Origin: Crassaminicella profunda
Lineage (GTDB): Bacteria; Bacillota; Clostridia; Peptostreptococcales; Thermotaleaceae
Reading direction: 5' to 3'
Assembly (NCBI RefSeq): GCF_019884785.1
Contig: NZ_CP082326.1
Coordinates: forward strand, 2,783,355 to 2,847,354
DNA length: 64,000 nt
Of the stretch, positions 9,877 through 18,802 are shown piece by piece (positions within the stretch are counted from its first letter, which is position 1; every line of letters starts with the position of its first letter). Under the pieces are notes generated by a model. That model saw only the letters and a program-made list of their open reading frames with translations. It did not search any database and was not told where the DNA came from. The translations under genes and the position numbers were made by a program.

Positions 9877-10179
9877 TTATATTTCTATTTCTAGCAACGC
9901 TGAACTAAGACTTTTACCATGTTTATCTATTGCTAGTGATCTTGTTACTCCACCACCAAGCGCTTTATCCATAACAAAGTTCAAAGCACCAATATTAGGA
10001 AGCTCATATCTTTTTACTTCACCGTGAACAATATCTTTAAACCATTCCTTCACTCGCTGGGCTGTCACTTTTTCTTCTATAATCTTATAATCTTCTTCAT
10101 TATATACAATCAAAGATATATTAGAAATATTTCCTTTATCCCCAGTCCTAGAATGTGCAATTTCTCTTAATTTCATCAT
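9877..10179 (-). CDS. Small AtuA-related protein (AtuA C-terminal domain homologue)
   Basis: 100 residues beginning MMKLREIAHSRTGDKGN. It matches the ferredoxin-fold domain that forms the C-terminal part of full-length AtuA proteins; here it is a separate gene. GAGGAGG lies 6 bases before the ATG at 10179, better placed than the in-frame ATG at 10194, which would overlap the preceding gene. The ribosome site is built from the last codons of that gene, so the two are translationally coupled and probably form one two-subunit protein. Confidence 0.75.
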   Translation of the reverse strand: MMKLREIAHSRTGDKGNISNISLIVYNEEDYKIIEEKVTAQRVKEWFKDIVHGEVKRYELPNIGALNFVMDKALGGGVTRSLAIDKHGKSLSSALLEIEI

Positions 10180-10180
10180 C

Positions 10181-11536
10181 CTACACCTCCTCATAAAATA
10201 TTTCCATATTTATATGATCACGTGGTATAAATATGGAAGCAATAGAAACTATTTCTTTCACTGACTTCATTGCCCCACCGCCACCAGTAGGACCATTCGT
10301 GTATAATGCCTCTACTTCATTAGCAATTTTTAATGCATTATTTTTATCCTTTGTTCTTCCAGCTACTCTTAACCTTACTTCCTTACACTGAGATTTATCA
10401 TCCAACATAGCATCGCTGATACAATCCTTGTATAAAGAATTTACACCTATATAATCAATTCTAAGCTCTTCTATATTTACATTGGTATATTCTAATCTTT
10501 TCTTAACAATCTCTCCTGCTAATTTAGCTTTTTCATAAGCACCGCTCCCGCCGTAACTTATCTCTCCTTCTCCAATAAAGCAGTCTTTATAACCGATACT
10601 AACCTTTAAGCTGTCTGTCTTTGGTCTTCCTGTCCCGCCTTTGACCAAAACCTTATCCTTATCTATTTGTTTCATAGTAATATTAGTATAATCAGCAATT
10701 CCATCAGGAGTAATATAAGTAGAAGGGTCATGGATTTCATATATTAATTGTTCTTTGCAAGTAGCAGTAGTAACAATCCCTCCAGATTCTTCTACCTTTG
10801 TTATAACCACATCTCCGTTCTCACTTATCTCTGCTATTGGAAATCCTAGCTTCCATACATCCGGTACATCCTTGTATCCTGGGTCTGCAAAGTATCCTCC
10901 AGTTATTTGTCCACCACATTCCAATAAATGTCCTACCATAATTCCTTTTCCAATGAGGTCGTAGTTTTCAGAATTCCATCCAAATTCATACATAATAGGG
11001 GCAAGGGCTAAAGATGGATCTGCAACACGTCCAGTAATAATAATATCAGCATCATTCTTTAATGCTTCTATGATACCATCTACACCTAAGTAGGCGTTTG
11101 CTGAAATAATTTTACCATCTAATACCTTTAATTTTTTATCTAGCTCTAGTACATCATAATCCATGTATTGATCAATAGAATCTGAAATATCATCTCCTAA
11201 TACAGCAGCAATTTTCAATCCTTTAATTCCTTTATCCTCTGCTATTTTTCTTACAACTTTTGCTGCAGCATAAGGATTAGCAGCCCCCATATTTGTAATC
11301 ACTTTTACTTTTTTCTCAACACATAACGGCACTACCTTTTCCATGCGATATTCTAACAATCCATTATATCCCTTATCTGGTTCTTTCAACTTTTGCTCTT
11401 GGGCAATAGCTATGGTTCTTTCAGCTAAACATTCAAATATAATATAATCTACATTCCCCTTTTCCATTATTTCTAAGGCTGGTTCTAATCGATCTCCTGC
11501 ATATCCAGCACCTGAGCCAATGCGAATTGTCTTCAT
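10181..11536 (-). CDS. AtuA-family (DUF1446) protein
   Basis: 451 residues starting MKTIRIGSGAGYAGDRLEP, the signature N-terminus of the acyclic terpene utilisation AtuA family. Further family segments are IITGRVADPSLAL near residue 165, GHLLECGGQITGG near 205 and TGGGGAMKSVKE near the end. In pseudomonads AtuA is needed for citronellol and geraniol breakdown, but its reaction is not settled and many clostridial members sit in organic-acid loci. Here it lies between a CitMHS transporter and its small partner under a sigma-54 activator, suggesting catabolism of an imported carboxylate; that is inference. Good GGGAGG site upstream. Confidence 0.8.
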   Translation of the reverse strand: MKTIRIGSGAGYAGDRLEPALEIMEKGNVDYIIFECLAERTIAIAQEQKLKEPDKGYNGLLEYRMEKVVPLCVEKKVKVITNMGAANPYAAAKVVRKIAEDKGIKGLKIAAVLGDDISDSIDQYMDYDVLELDKKLKVLDGKIISANAYLGVDGIIEALKNDADIIITGRVADPSLALAPIMYEFGWNSENYDLIGKGIMVGHLLECGGQITGGYFADPGYKDVPDVWKLGFPIAEISENGDVVITKVEESGGIVTTATCKEQLIYEIHDPSTYITPDGIADYTNITMKQIDKDKVLVKGGTGRPKTDSLKVSIGYKDCFIGEGEISYGGSGAYEKAKLAGEIVKKRLEYTNVNIEELRIDYIGVNSLYKDCISDAMLDDKSQCKEVRLRVAGRTKDKNNALKIANEVEALYTNGPTGGGGAMKSVKEIVSIASIFIPRDHINMEIFYEEV

Positions 11537-11613
11537 TGTATAACCTCCCTATAATATTTTTACAAATACCACCAGTATAACAGTATCCTTATTTAAAATT
11601 TAATGAATAAACT

Positions 11614-12912
11614 TTATGATAATTTTATAGCTCCAATAACAAACGCCACTACTAACATTACAATAGTCGTTGCAAAAGCATATGGAATAGTTTTCTTCTG
11701 ATGCTCCCCTAGATCAACCCCTGTAAGACCTATAAGTAAGAAAGTAGATCCAGTAAGTGGACTAATAGGAAATCCTGTAGTCATTTGTCCTAATATAGCT
11801 GCTCTCCCCACATTAATCCCATCAATACCAAATCCACGAGCTGCTTCTGCAAGTACAGGCATCACACCGAAATAGAATGAATCTGGATCAAATAATAAGC
11901 TTGCTGGCATTGCAATAACACCCGTAATAATAGGTATGAATCTACCTAATGATTGAGGTATAATGGCTACTGTAACAGTGGCCATTTCTTTTATGATCCC
12001 AGAACCTTTCATAACACCGATGAATGCTCCAGCAGCAAATAATATACTTGCCATCATAAGAGCTGCTTTTGCATGAGCATCTACTCTAGCTCTTTGATCT
12101 TTTACATTAGGATAATTAATCGTTAATGAAATGGCAAAAGCGATCATAAATATTACTGCTGGTGGAAACTTACCCATAATAAGTAAGCCAATAGCTATAA
12201 CAATCGTAGCAATATTTACTAAAAACAAATGAGGTCTAGCAAGCTTTGATTTTTCTTCATTCATTTCTCTGTTCACATTTATATTTTTATCATTAATATT
12301 TCCAATTCTTTCTTTTTCCTTTTTACCAAGACGATACGCCACAAATAATACAAATCCAATTCCTGCAATTACAGCTATTAATAAAGGATTGAATAATTCT
12401 GTAACAGATACTTCAAGTGCAGACGCTGCCCTTAGTGTAGGTCCTCCCCAAGGTAAAATATTCATAGTACCAGCAGATAATGCTGCAATAGTAGCTAATG
12501 TGGTTCTTTGCATGCCTAATGCATCATATAGTGGCAACATAGCAGGTATAGTTACTAAGAAGGTAACAGCTCCTGAGCCATCTAAGTGTACAAGCATTGC
12601 AAGTATTGCCGTACCGATTGCGATTTTTACTGGATCTTTTCCAACCACTTTAAGAATCTTATTAATGATTGGCTCAAAGGTCCCTGCATCTGTTAAAATA
12701 CCGAAAAATAAAATAGCAAAAATAAACATAGTTCCAGTGGGTGCTATGGATTTAATTCCATCTATAATAAATTTACCAACTTCACCACCAAAACCCCCTA
12801 CAAACGCCGTTATCGTAGGAACAACTATCAATGCTACTACTGGGGATGCCTTTTTAGACATAATAAGTACTAATAAGACAATAATCGTAAGAAAACCAAG
12901 TAATGCTAACAT
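11614..12912 (-). CDS. CitMHS-family carboxylate transporter
   Basis: 432 residues with about twelve hydrophobic segments. The region MLVHLDGSGAVTFLVTIPAML and the later NILPWGGPTLRAA match the citrate-Mg2+:H+ symporter family; the C-terminal half repeats the pattern (LLFDPDSFYFGVMP, GQMTTGFPISPLTG). Start set at the ATG at 12912 because AAAGGAGG lies 8 bases upstream; the open frame extends 22 codons further but would overlap the predicted promoter. First gene of the sigma-54 operon with the AtuA pair 77 bases downstream. The substrate is probably a di- or tricarboxylate, but is not determined by sequence. Confidence 0.85.
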   Translation of the reverse strand: MLALLGFLTIIVLLVLIMSKKASPVVALIVVPTITAFVGGFGGEVGKFIIDGIKSIAPTGTMFIFAILFFGILTDAGTFEPIINKILKVVGKDPVKIAIGTAILAMLVHLDGSGAVTFLVTIPAMLPLYDALGMQRTTLATIAALSAGTMNILPWGGPTLRAASALEVSVTELFNPLLIAVIAGIGFVLFVAYRLGKKEKERIGNINDKNINVNREMNEEKSKLARPHLFLVNIATIVIAIGLLIMGKFPPAVIFMIAFAISLTINYPNVKDQRARVDAHAKAALMMASILFAAGAFIGVMKGSGIIKEMATVTVAIIPQSLGRFIPIITGVIAMPASLLFDPDSFYFGVMPVLAEAARGFGIDGINVGRAAILGQMTTGFPISPLTGSTFLLIGLTGVDLGEHQKKTIPYAFATTIVMLVVAFVIGAIKLS

Positions 12913-12959
12913 AAAATACGCCTCCTTTAAATGATATATTTTGATTACATCATCATTAT

Positions 12960-12979
12960 TTAGCAAAACACATGCCAAA
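12960..12979 (-). promoter_or_regulatory. Sigma-54 (-24/-12) promoter of the transporter-AtuA operon
   Basis: Minus strand reads TTGGCATGTGTTTTGCTAA, an almost ideal -24/-12 element with GG (12976-12975) and GC (12964-12963) 10 bases apart. Predicted start near 12951, leaving a 39-base leader to the ATG at 12912, the same length as in the fad operon. Confidence 0.8.
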
Positions 12980-13125
12980 ATATACTACTTACAATTTTTT
13001 TAAGTACTTATAGCTTTTAAGGTTTGTAAATATTCATATTTCAAAGATAAAGATAAAATATTATTTTAAAACTTTACTCAAATATTAGCTTTTAAAACAA
13101 ATAAATAATCATTAAAAAATAAACA

Positions 13126-13145
13126 ATTTCTTATTTGCTAGAAAT
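13126..13145. promoter_or_regulatory. Upstream activator site, proximal dyad
   Basis: ATTTCTTA-TTTG-CTAGAAAT, a 20-bp dyad with one changed base per arm relative to the two distal copies. It is centred about 185 bp upstream of the predicted start at 12951, in the usual range for sigma-54 activator sites. Confidence 0.6.
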
Positions 13146-13274
13146 ATACTCCTATGATTTATCCATAAAACAAAAAATAGGAATCAATTTTTACTAAATA
13201 TAGGGGGATTTTCATTGACCTCAAGCTTAGACATATGCCCTAAAAATAAAATCTACTAAACTTAGCTTATTATC

Positions 13275-13294
13275 ATTTCTAAAATGTTAGAAAT
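13275..13294. promoter_or_regulatory. Upstream activator site, middle dyad
   Basis: ATTTCTAA-AATG-TTAGAAAT, perfect 8-bp arms around a 4-base centre. Its centre is 30 bp from that of the next copy, about three helical turns. Confidence 0.65.
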
Positions 13295-13304
13295 AACAAA
13301 AGCA

Positions 13305-13324
13305 ATTTCTAATATTTTAGAAAT
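13305..13324. promoter_or_regulatory. Upstream activator site, distal dyad
   Basis: ATTTCTAA-TATT-TTAGAAAT, same arms as the middle copy. AAAGC and GCTTT extend the inverted repeat, so in RNA this copy may also serve as terminator of the activator gene, which ends 18 bases away. Confidence 0.65.
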
Positions 13325-13341
13325 CGCTTTAAAATCATCTC

Positions 13342-14673
13342 TTATTTTAATTTATTGTAAAGGGTAGCTAAAGATATGCCCAAATCTTCAGCAGCTTTTT
13401 TCTTACCTTCTACTGTATTCCCATAAGTCAAGAGTGCTTTTTTTATTTCGAGAATTTCCGTTTCTCTTATTACCTGTTCTAAGGTTTTTAGCTTTACAAG
13501 ATTTTTCCTTATGGCTTCTACTTGAATAATTTTAGGTAAATGATCTGCTTTAATCATATAATCATCTGTCATATTGGCAGCAAATTCAATCGTATTTTTA
13601 AGTTCTCTTATGTTTCCAGGCCATTCATAATTATACAAAATATTTAATACATCTTCAGAAATATCTAAATGACTCTTCATTTTATTAGCCATTTCATTGA
13701 TAAAATGCTCTATCAGAGGTTTTATATCTTCTTTTCTATCTCGTAGTGAAAGAATGTTTATAGGGAATATGGCAATTCTATAGTATAGATCTTTTCTAAA
13801 TTTCTTTTCCTCTATCATCGTTTCAAGGCTTTTGTTTGTAGCTGCGATAATTCTAACATCTACAGGTATTTCAGTAATTCCCCCTATACGCCTGATTGTA
13901 TGCTCTTGAAGAGTTCTTAACAACTTTGCTTGAAGTCCATAATTCATTTCAGAAATTTCATCTAAAAATAAGGTTCCTCCATTTGCTACTTCAAAAAGCC
14001 CTATCTTACCGCCTTTTTTTGCCCCTGTAAAAGCCCCTTCTTCATATCCAAAAAGCTCACTCTCCAGTAGATGCCCTTCAAACGTAGCACAGTTCACAGC
14101 AATAAAAGGACCATTTTCTCTTTCACTAGCATTATGAATAGCATGGGCATAAAGTTCCTTTCCGGTTCCACTATCTCCAGTAACCAGTACATTAGTACCT
14201 TTCTTTGCTATTTTTTTTGCTAGATCTTTTGTAGCAAGTGATTGTTTATCTATACTTATAATATCCTCAAAGCTATATTTTGTTGTTTTCATATGTTTTT
14301 TAAGCTTTTTTATCATCATATTGGATTGATTTAATTCTTTTGTCAATTTATAAACATCATTTATTTCATTTAATATAGATATTCCTCCAATAATTTCATT
14401 ATTCTCTATGATAGGAACCATATTCACCATATACTCTACATTTCCAACTTTCCTAGGGATTCTTAAAAGTTGTTTACCGCTCTTTATTACATAAGGAAGT
14501 CTAGCTCCTGGTCTAATTTCAACAACAGATTTTCCTACAATATCCTGACTCTTTACCTTGGTTATTCTCGTATAGGCAGGATTAATATACTTTACAATCA
14601 TATCTTGATCTGCTATGAGAACCCCATCATATAGGGAATCTAATATTACTCTTACCCAGCTATTTATTTGCAT
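13342..14673 (-). CDS. Sigma-54-dependent transcriptional activator (PAS-AAA-Fis)
   Basis: 443 residues. Residues 5-115 form a PAS sensor domain (DGVLIADQDMIVKYINPAYTR). The AAA+ domain follows, with Walker A GDSGTGKE near residue 165, the sigma-54 contact loop GAFTGA near 215, and Walker B GGTLFLDEISEM. A Fis-type helix-turn-helix closes the protein (KKKAAEDLGISLATLYNKL). The ATG at 14673 is preferred: GGAG lies 8 bases upstream, and the earlier GTG overlaps that ribosome site. It lies just upstream of the transporter-AtuA operon with three dyads in between, so it very likely activates that operon in response to a ligand sensed by PAS. Confidence 0.9.
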   Translation of the reverse strand: MQINSWVRVILDSLYDGVLIADQDMIVKYINPAYTRITKVKSQDIVGKSVVEIRPGARLPYVIKSGKQLLRIPRKVGNVEYMVNMVPIIENNEIIGGISILNEINDVYKLTKELNQSNMMIKKLKKHMKTTKYSFEDIISIDKQSLATKDLAKKIAKKGTNVLVTGDSGTGKELYAHAIHNASERENGPFIAVNCATFEGHLLESELFGYEEGAFTGAKKGGKIGLFEVANGGTLFLDEISEMNYGLQAKLLRTLQEHTIRRIGGITEIPVDVRIIAATNKSLETMIEEKKFRKDLYYRIAIFPINILSLRDRKEDIKPLIEHFINEMANKMKSHLDISEDVLNILYNYEWPGNIRELKNTIEFAANMTDDYMIKADHLPKIIQVEAIRKNLVKLKTLEQVIRETEILEIKKALLTYGNTVEGKKKAAEDLGISLATLYNKLK

Positions 14674-14682
14674 ATATTTCAC

Positions 14683-15007
14683 TCCAATATCATAAAAATT
14701 AGTAAATCAAAGGCAATGATTTATTAAGTATTGATTTTACTAAATCCTTTTAAATATGAAAATCCTCTCAAATCTGGTATTATAAAATATCTAAACAAAA
14801 TAATTCAAATATCGGACGTCATTTTCATGATTAGTTTATAATCATCAGGGATAAATTTCAATAATAAATTAAAAATTAATTTTAAGGATAATAATCTTAG
14901 TAGCTACCTTTTTATCAAAATCTATTTTGAGACATACTCAAACAAATAATAAAGTAGGGAAACTATTTTTATAGCTTCCCCCTTATGAAACCACATATGC
15001 TCTAAAC
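14683..15007. other. Intergenic region between the activator and gatB
   Basis: AT-rich, no gene recognised. It holds a short inverted repeat (TTAGTAAA near 14699 and TTTACTAA near 14742) just upstream of the activator gene, which may be an autoregulatory site, and the gatB terminator listed separately. Confidence 0.5.
14959..14982 (-). terminator. Terminator of gatCAB
   Basis: GGGAAACTAT (14959-14968) and ATAGCTTCCC (14973-14982) form a stem with one mismatch. The minus strand continues TACTTTATTATTTG, a T-rich tail, 26 bases after the gatB stop. Confidence 0.6.
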
Positions 15008-16438
15008 CTATAATGCTCTTAGCTTATTTTCAAGAATCTCTTTTGCCAGCTTTGGATTTACCTTTCCTTTAGAAACTTTCATGGTTTGTCCCATTAAAAA
15101 TCCTACTGCTTGCTTTTTTCCATTTTTAAAATCCTCTACCGCTTGAGGGTTTTTAGAAAGGATCTCCACAATTATTTTCTCAATCGTGTCTGTCTCACTG
15201 ATTTGACTTAAACCCTTTTCTTCAATTATTTTATCAGGATTTTTATCCGTAGCAATCAGCTCTTTAAATACTTCCTTCCCTGCTGTACGACTTATTTTTC
15301 CTTCATCGATAATTTTTATCAAATCTGCCAAATATCTTGATTTCACGGGTATGGTTTCATTTTCATCTTTTAATGCTCTTAAAAGATCTACAAGTATCCA
15401 ATTTGCAGCATCCTTTGCATTTGCACCAAAGGATAGCACTTCCTCAAAATAGTTTGCAAGTATTTTACTTCCTATAAGAATATCAATTTCCTTTTCAGTA
15501 AGTTTATATTCTTGTAAAAATCTTTCTTTCTTCTTACTTGGAAGTTCTGGTAGATTTTTTTTAATCTCTTCTATTTTTTCTTTTTCAATCACTATAGGCA
15601 CTAAATCTGGTTCAGGAAAATATCTATAATCATGGGCATCTTCCTTGGAACGCATAGGAACAGTTCTACCTTTTTTACTATCCCATTTTCTTGTTTCTTG
15701 CTTTATTTTATGTCCTTCTCCAAAGGTATATAATTCAGTTTGTCTTTTTTCTTCCTTTTGAAGAGCCCTTAATATTTCTCTAAAAGAATTCATATTTTTA
15801 ATTTCTACCTTTGTATTAAAGCTTTCCTGACCTACTTCTCGAATAGATATATTTGCATCGCATCTTAAAGAACCTTGCTCCATTTTACAATCTGATACTT
15901 CTGCATATTCTAAGATTCCTTTTAATGTCTTTAAAAATTCTACAGCCTCTTTTGGGGAACGCATATCTGGCTCCGATACGATTTCAATAAGGGGAACTCC
16001 CGCTCTATTGTAATCTACTAAAGTAATAGGTTCATCTTCAAGGTGAATCAGTTTTCCAGCGTCCTCTTCTAAGTGAATTCTTGTAAGATTGATTCTTTTA
16101 TCCACTCCATCTAATTGAATATCTACATATCCCTTTGTACAAATAGGTAAATCAAATTGAGAAATCTGATAAGCTTTTGGAAGGTCTGGGTAAAAATAAT
16201 TTTTTCTGTCAAACTTATTGATCATATTGATCTCACAGTCTAATGCCTTTCCTGCTTTGATTGCCAAGTTTACAACCTCTTCATTTAAAACAGGCAAAGT
16301 CCCAGGAAGTCCTGTACAGATAGGGCAAGTATTCTCATTCGGTTCTTTTCCAAATTCCGTTGAACAAGAACAAAATATTTTTGATTTAGTAGCTAATTCT
16401 ACATGTATTTCAAGTCCTATAATGGTCTCAAAAGCCAT
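15008..16438 (-). CDS. gatB: Asp/Glu-tRNA amidotransferase subunit B
   Basis: 476 residues, full length. GatB phosphorylates the acid side chain of misacylated Glu-tRNA(Gln) or Asp-tRNA(Asn) and passes it to GatA for amidation. Family signatures: ETIIGLEIHVEL at the N-terminus, the zinc-site cysteines in FCSCS and CPIC near residues 22-40, DYNRAGVPLIEIVSEPD near 150, and a YqeY-like tail ending in KGKVNPKLAKEILE. It starts directly after the gatA stop (TAAATG). A 74-base stretch of its 3' end has a near copy at 9757-9830. Confidence 0.97.
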   Translation of the reverse strand: MAFETIIGLEIHVELATKSKIFCSCSTEFGKEPNENTCPICTGLPGTLPVLNEEVVNLAIKAGKALDCEINMINKFDRKNYFYPDLPKAYQISQFDLPICTKGYVDIQLDGVDKRINLTRIHLEEDAGKLIHLEDEPITLVDYNRAGVPLIEIVSEPDMRSPKEAVEFLKTLKGILEYAEVSDCKMEQGSLRCDANISIREVGQESFNTKVEIKNMNSFREILRALQKEEKRQTELYTFGEGHKIKQETRKWDSKKGRTVPMRSKEDAHDYRYFPEPDLVPIVIEKEKIEEIKKNLPELPSKKKERFLQEYKLTEKEIDILIGSKILANYFEEVLSFGANAKDAANWILVDLLRALKDENETIPVKSRYLADLIKIIDEGKISRTAGKEVFKELIATDKNPDKIIEEKGLSQISETDTIEKIIVEILSKNPQAVEDFKNGKKQAVGFLMGQTMKVSKGKVNPKLAKEILENKLRAL

Positions 16439-17914
16439 TTATTCTCCCTCCTTCATTACTGGAACTTCTTTGTAAATTCCTAAAGCTTGTTCAAGAGCAA
16501 ATGCTACTTGTAATAATTTCTTTTCTGTATAATGATCTCCTATAAATTGAACACCTATAGGAAGTTTAGACCTACTAAATCCACAAGGGATAGATATAGC
16601 AGGTACTCCTACAATATTCATATTTACTGTATAGATATCTGATAGATACATCTGTAGAGGATTTTTGCTTTTCTCTCCAATATTAAAAGGGAGTATAGAA
16701 GAGATAGGGCTAAGAATTACGTCATATTTTTCAAAGGCTTCTTTAAATATATTGCTTATTTTCTTTCTAAATAACATAGCTTTTTTATAATAAGCATCAT
16801 AGTATCCAGATGATAAAACAAAGGTGCCTAGCATAATCCTTCTTTTCACTTCTTCTCCAAAACCTTCACTTCTAGAATTAATCATCAGTTCATCTATTGT
16901 TTGAAATTTTTCTGTTCTATATCCATATCTCACTCCATCATATCTTGCAAGATTTGAACTTGCCTCAGCTGAAGATATAATATAATAAGCAGAAAGTCCA
17001 GTATCTGTAATAGGTAGTGAAAATTCTTCTATAATAGCACCTAAATCTTCTAAATGTTTCATTGTCTTTTTCATATGCTCATGAATTTCTTTATCTAATC
17101 CCTCCCCTAAAAATTCCTTTGGTACACCTATTTTTAGCCCCTTTATCCCCTTATCTAAATGGGATAAATAATCATTTTCTATTTTCTTTTGTACAATAGT
17201 GCCATCTAATGGATCATTTCCAACAAGTACACTAAGACTAATTGCTGCATCCCTTACCGTTTTCGTAAAGGGACCTATTTGGTCTAATGAAGATGCAAAA
17301 GCAATAAGTCCATACCTTGAAACCAATCCATAAGTAGGCTTTAATCCAACATTTCCACAAAATGCTGCTGGCTGTCTGATAGAACCACCCGTATCTGAAC
17401 CAATTGTAAGGGGGGCAAAGCCTGCTGAAAGAGCTGCTGCTGATCCTCCAGAAGACCCTCCTGGAACTTTTCTTAGATCCCAAGGATTTTTTGTGATTTT
17501 AAAAGCTGAATTTTCTGTAGAAGAACCCATTGCAAATTCATCCATATTTGTCTTTCCTAGTATAATAGCTCCTGCATCCTTTAATTTTTTTACAACAGTT
17601 GCATCGTAGGGAGGGATAAAATGTTGAAGCATTTTCGATGCACAAGTTGTTTTTATTCCTCTTGTACAAATATTATCCTTTATCGCAATAGGAATCCCTC
17701 CCAAAATTCCTAATATTTCACCTCTTTTTATCCTCTCATCCATCTCTTTTGCTTCTTTTAAAGCACTTTCCTCACAAAGATGAATAAACGCATTCATTTG
17801 TCCATCTAATTTTTTTATTCTATCTATATAAGATTTTACAATCTCTGTTACTGTAAACTTCTTTTCTTGATAACCTTGCTTAATTTCTTCTATGGTCATA
17901 TGTTCTATATGCAT
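16439..17914 (-). CDS. gatA: Asp/Glu-tRNA amidotransferase subunit A
   Basis: 491 residues, amidase-signature enzyme that hydrolyses glutamine and supplies ammonia to GatB. The Ser-cisSer-Lys triad is visible: lysine in IAIKDNICT near residue 77, and the serines in [12 protein letters not shown] and [12 protein letters not shown] near 152-182. AGGAG lies about 8 bases before the ATG. It follows gatC by 10 bases. Confidence 0.97.
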   Translation of the reverse strand: MHIEHMTIEEIKQGYQEKKFTVTEIVKSYIDRIKKLDGQMNAFIHLCEESALKEAKEMDERIKRGEILGILGGIPIAIKDNICTRGIKTTCASKMLQHFIPPYDATVVKKLKDAGAIILGKTNMDEFAMGSSTENSAFKITKNPWDLRKVPGGSSGGSAAALSAGFAPLTIGSDTGGSIRQPAAFCGNVGLKPTYGLVSRYGLIAFASSLDQIGPFTKTVRDAAISLSVLVGNDPLDGTIVQKKIENDYLSHLDKGIKGLKIGVPKEFLGEGLDKEIHEHMKKTMKHLEDLGAIIEEFSLPITDTGLSAYYIISSAEASSNLARYDGVRYGYRTEKFQTIDELMINSRSEGFGEEVKRRIMLGTFVLSSGYYDAYYKKAMLFRKKISNIFKEAFEKYDVILSPISSILPFNIGEKSKNPLQMYLSDIYTVNMNIVGVPAISIPCGFSRSKLPIGVQFIGDHYTEKKLLQVAFALEQALGIYKEVPVMKEGE

Positions 17915-17924
17915 ACTCTCACTC

Positions 17925-18209
17925 CTATTCTATTACCTTTGGAACTACCATATAGTTTTCTTTCATTTCCTTTACATTTTGGAATAATTCTTTCTTTTCT
18001 TCAAAGACTTCCATTTCATCTTTTCTTAATACGGATTTTTCCGCTTCAAAAGTATTCAATGAAACCTCTACCAAATCTTCTCCATCCATATTTTCAAGAT
18101 GGGTTAATATTTTTTCAAACTCCTCTACAAAAGTTGCGGCTTCTGTGTCTGTAAATTTTAATTTAGCAAGCTTTGCAATATGATTAATGGTTTCTGTATT
18201 TACTTTCAT
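17925..18209 (-). CDS. gatC: Asp/Glu-tRNA amidotransferase subunit C
   Basis: 94 residues, the normal size for this stabilising belt subunit of GatCAB. It begins [17 protein letters not shown], typical of the family, and contains [15 protein letters not shown]. First gene of gatCAB; GGGAG lies upstream. An extended -10 (TGGTACAAT on the minus strand near 18325) may be the operon promoter. Confidence 0.93.
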   Translation of the reverse strand: MKVNTETINHIAKLAKLKFTDTEAATFVEEFEKILTHLENMDGEDLVEVSLNTFEAEKSVLRKDEMEVFEEKKELFQNVKEMKENYMVVPKVIE

Positions 18210-18386
18210 ATTTTTTCTCCCTCTATAAATTTAATTTTTATTAAAAATACTCCGAAAACTCTTGTCTCTTCTTCAACATTCTCCTATTCCTATATTTGGG
18301 TAATACTATTCTCTATCACCAATTGTACCACACCTGTTTCATCTCTTATAAAAGCTAACTTAAATTTACTAAAACTTTCTATACAA

Positions 18387-18420
18387 AAAACCTTTCATCC
18401 CCCATAGAGGGACAAAAGGT
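18387..18420 (-). terminator. Terminator of amt-glnB
   Basis: AACCTTT and AAAGGTT close a stem with inner GGGA/TCCC pairs and two mismatches. The minus strand continues TTTTTTGTATAG. It starts 7 bases after the PII stop. Confidence 0.7.
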
Positions 18421-18426
18421 TATATG

Positions 18427-18789
18427 TTACTCTTTATTATTTAATGCAACCTTGCCTTCATCACCATTTCTAATTCGAATCACATTGGAAACATCATAAA
18501 TGAATATCTTCCCATCTCCTACATTACCCGTTCTTAGTACTTTTTTTGCAGTTTCTACTACTAAATCAACAGGCACTTCACAAACAACTGTTTCTACCTT
18601 TATTTTAGGAAGTAATTGATCTATATATTCAACTCCTCTATAATTATGTGTCATACCCTTTTGAATTCCACATCCTAAAACATGGGTTACCGTCATACCC
18701 TTAACCCCAATAGTATTTAAAGCTTCTTTTAATTCCTCAAATTTTCTAGTCCTTGTGATAATCTCAATTTTTGTAATTTTTTCATCCAT
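18427..18789 (-). CDS. glnB: PII nitrogen regulatory protein
   Basis: 120 residues, GlnB/GlnK family trimer that senses 2-oxoglutarate and ATP/ADP and gates the ammonium channel. The T-loop is intact, with the modifiable tyrosine in YRGVEY near residue 51, followed by LLPKIKVE and the C-terminal signature VLRTGNVGDGKIF. It lies 13 bases after amt in one operon, so it is the dedicated PII (GlnK role) of that channel. Confidence 0.95.
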   Translation of the reverse strand: MDEKITKIEIITRTRKFEELKEALNTIGVKGMTVTHVLGCGIQKGMTHNYRGVEYIDQLLPKIKVETVVCEVPVDLVVETAKKVLRTGNVGDGKIFIYDVSNVIRIRNGDEGKVALNNKE

Positions 18790-18802
18790 TTAAAACCCTC
18801 CC

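Noticed and set aside
12389-12934. 181-codon plus-strand ORF
   Set aside because: Antisense shadow of the CitMHS transporter.
13301-13332. Hairpin after the sigma-54 activator as terminator only
   Set aside because: The same 8-bp arms recur twice more upstream of the sigma-54 promoter, so a protein-binding site is the better main explanation; a dual role remains possible.
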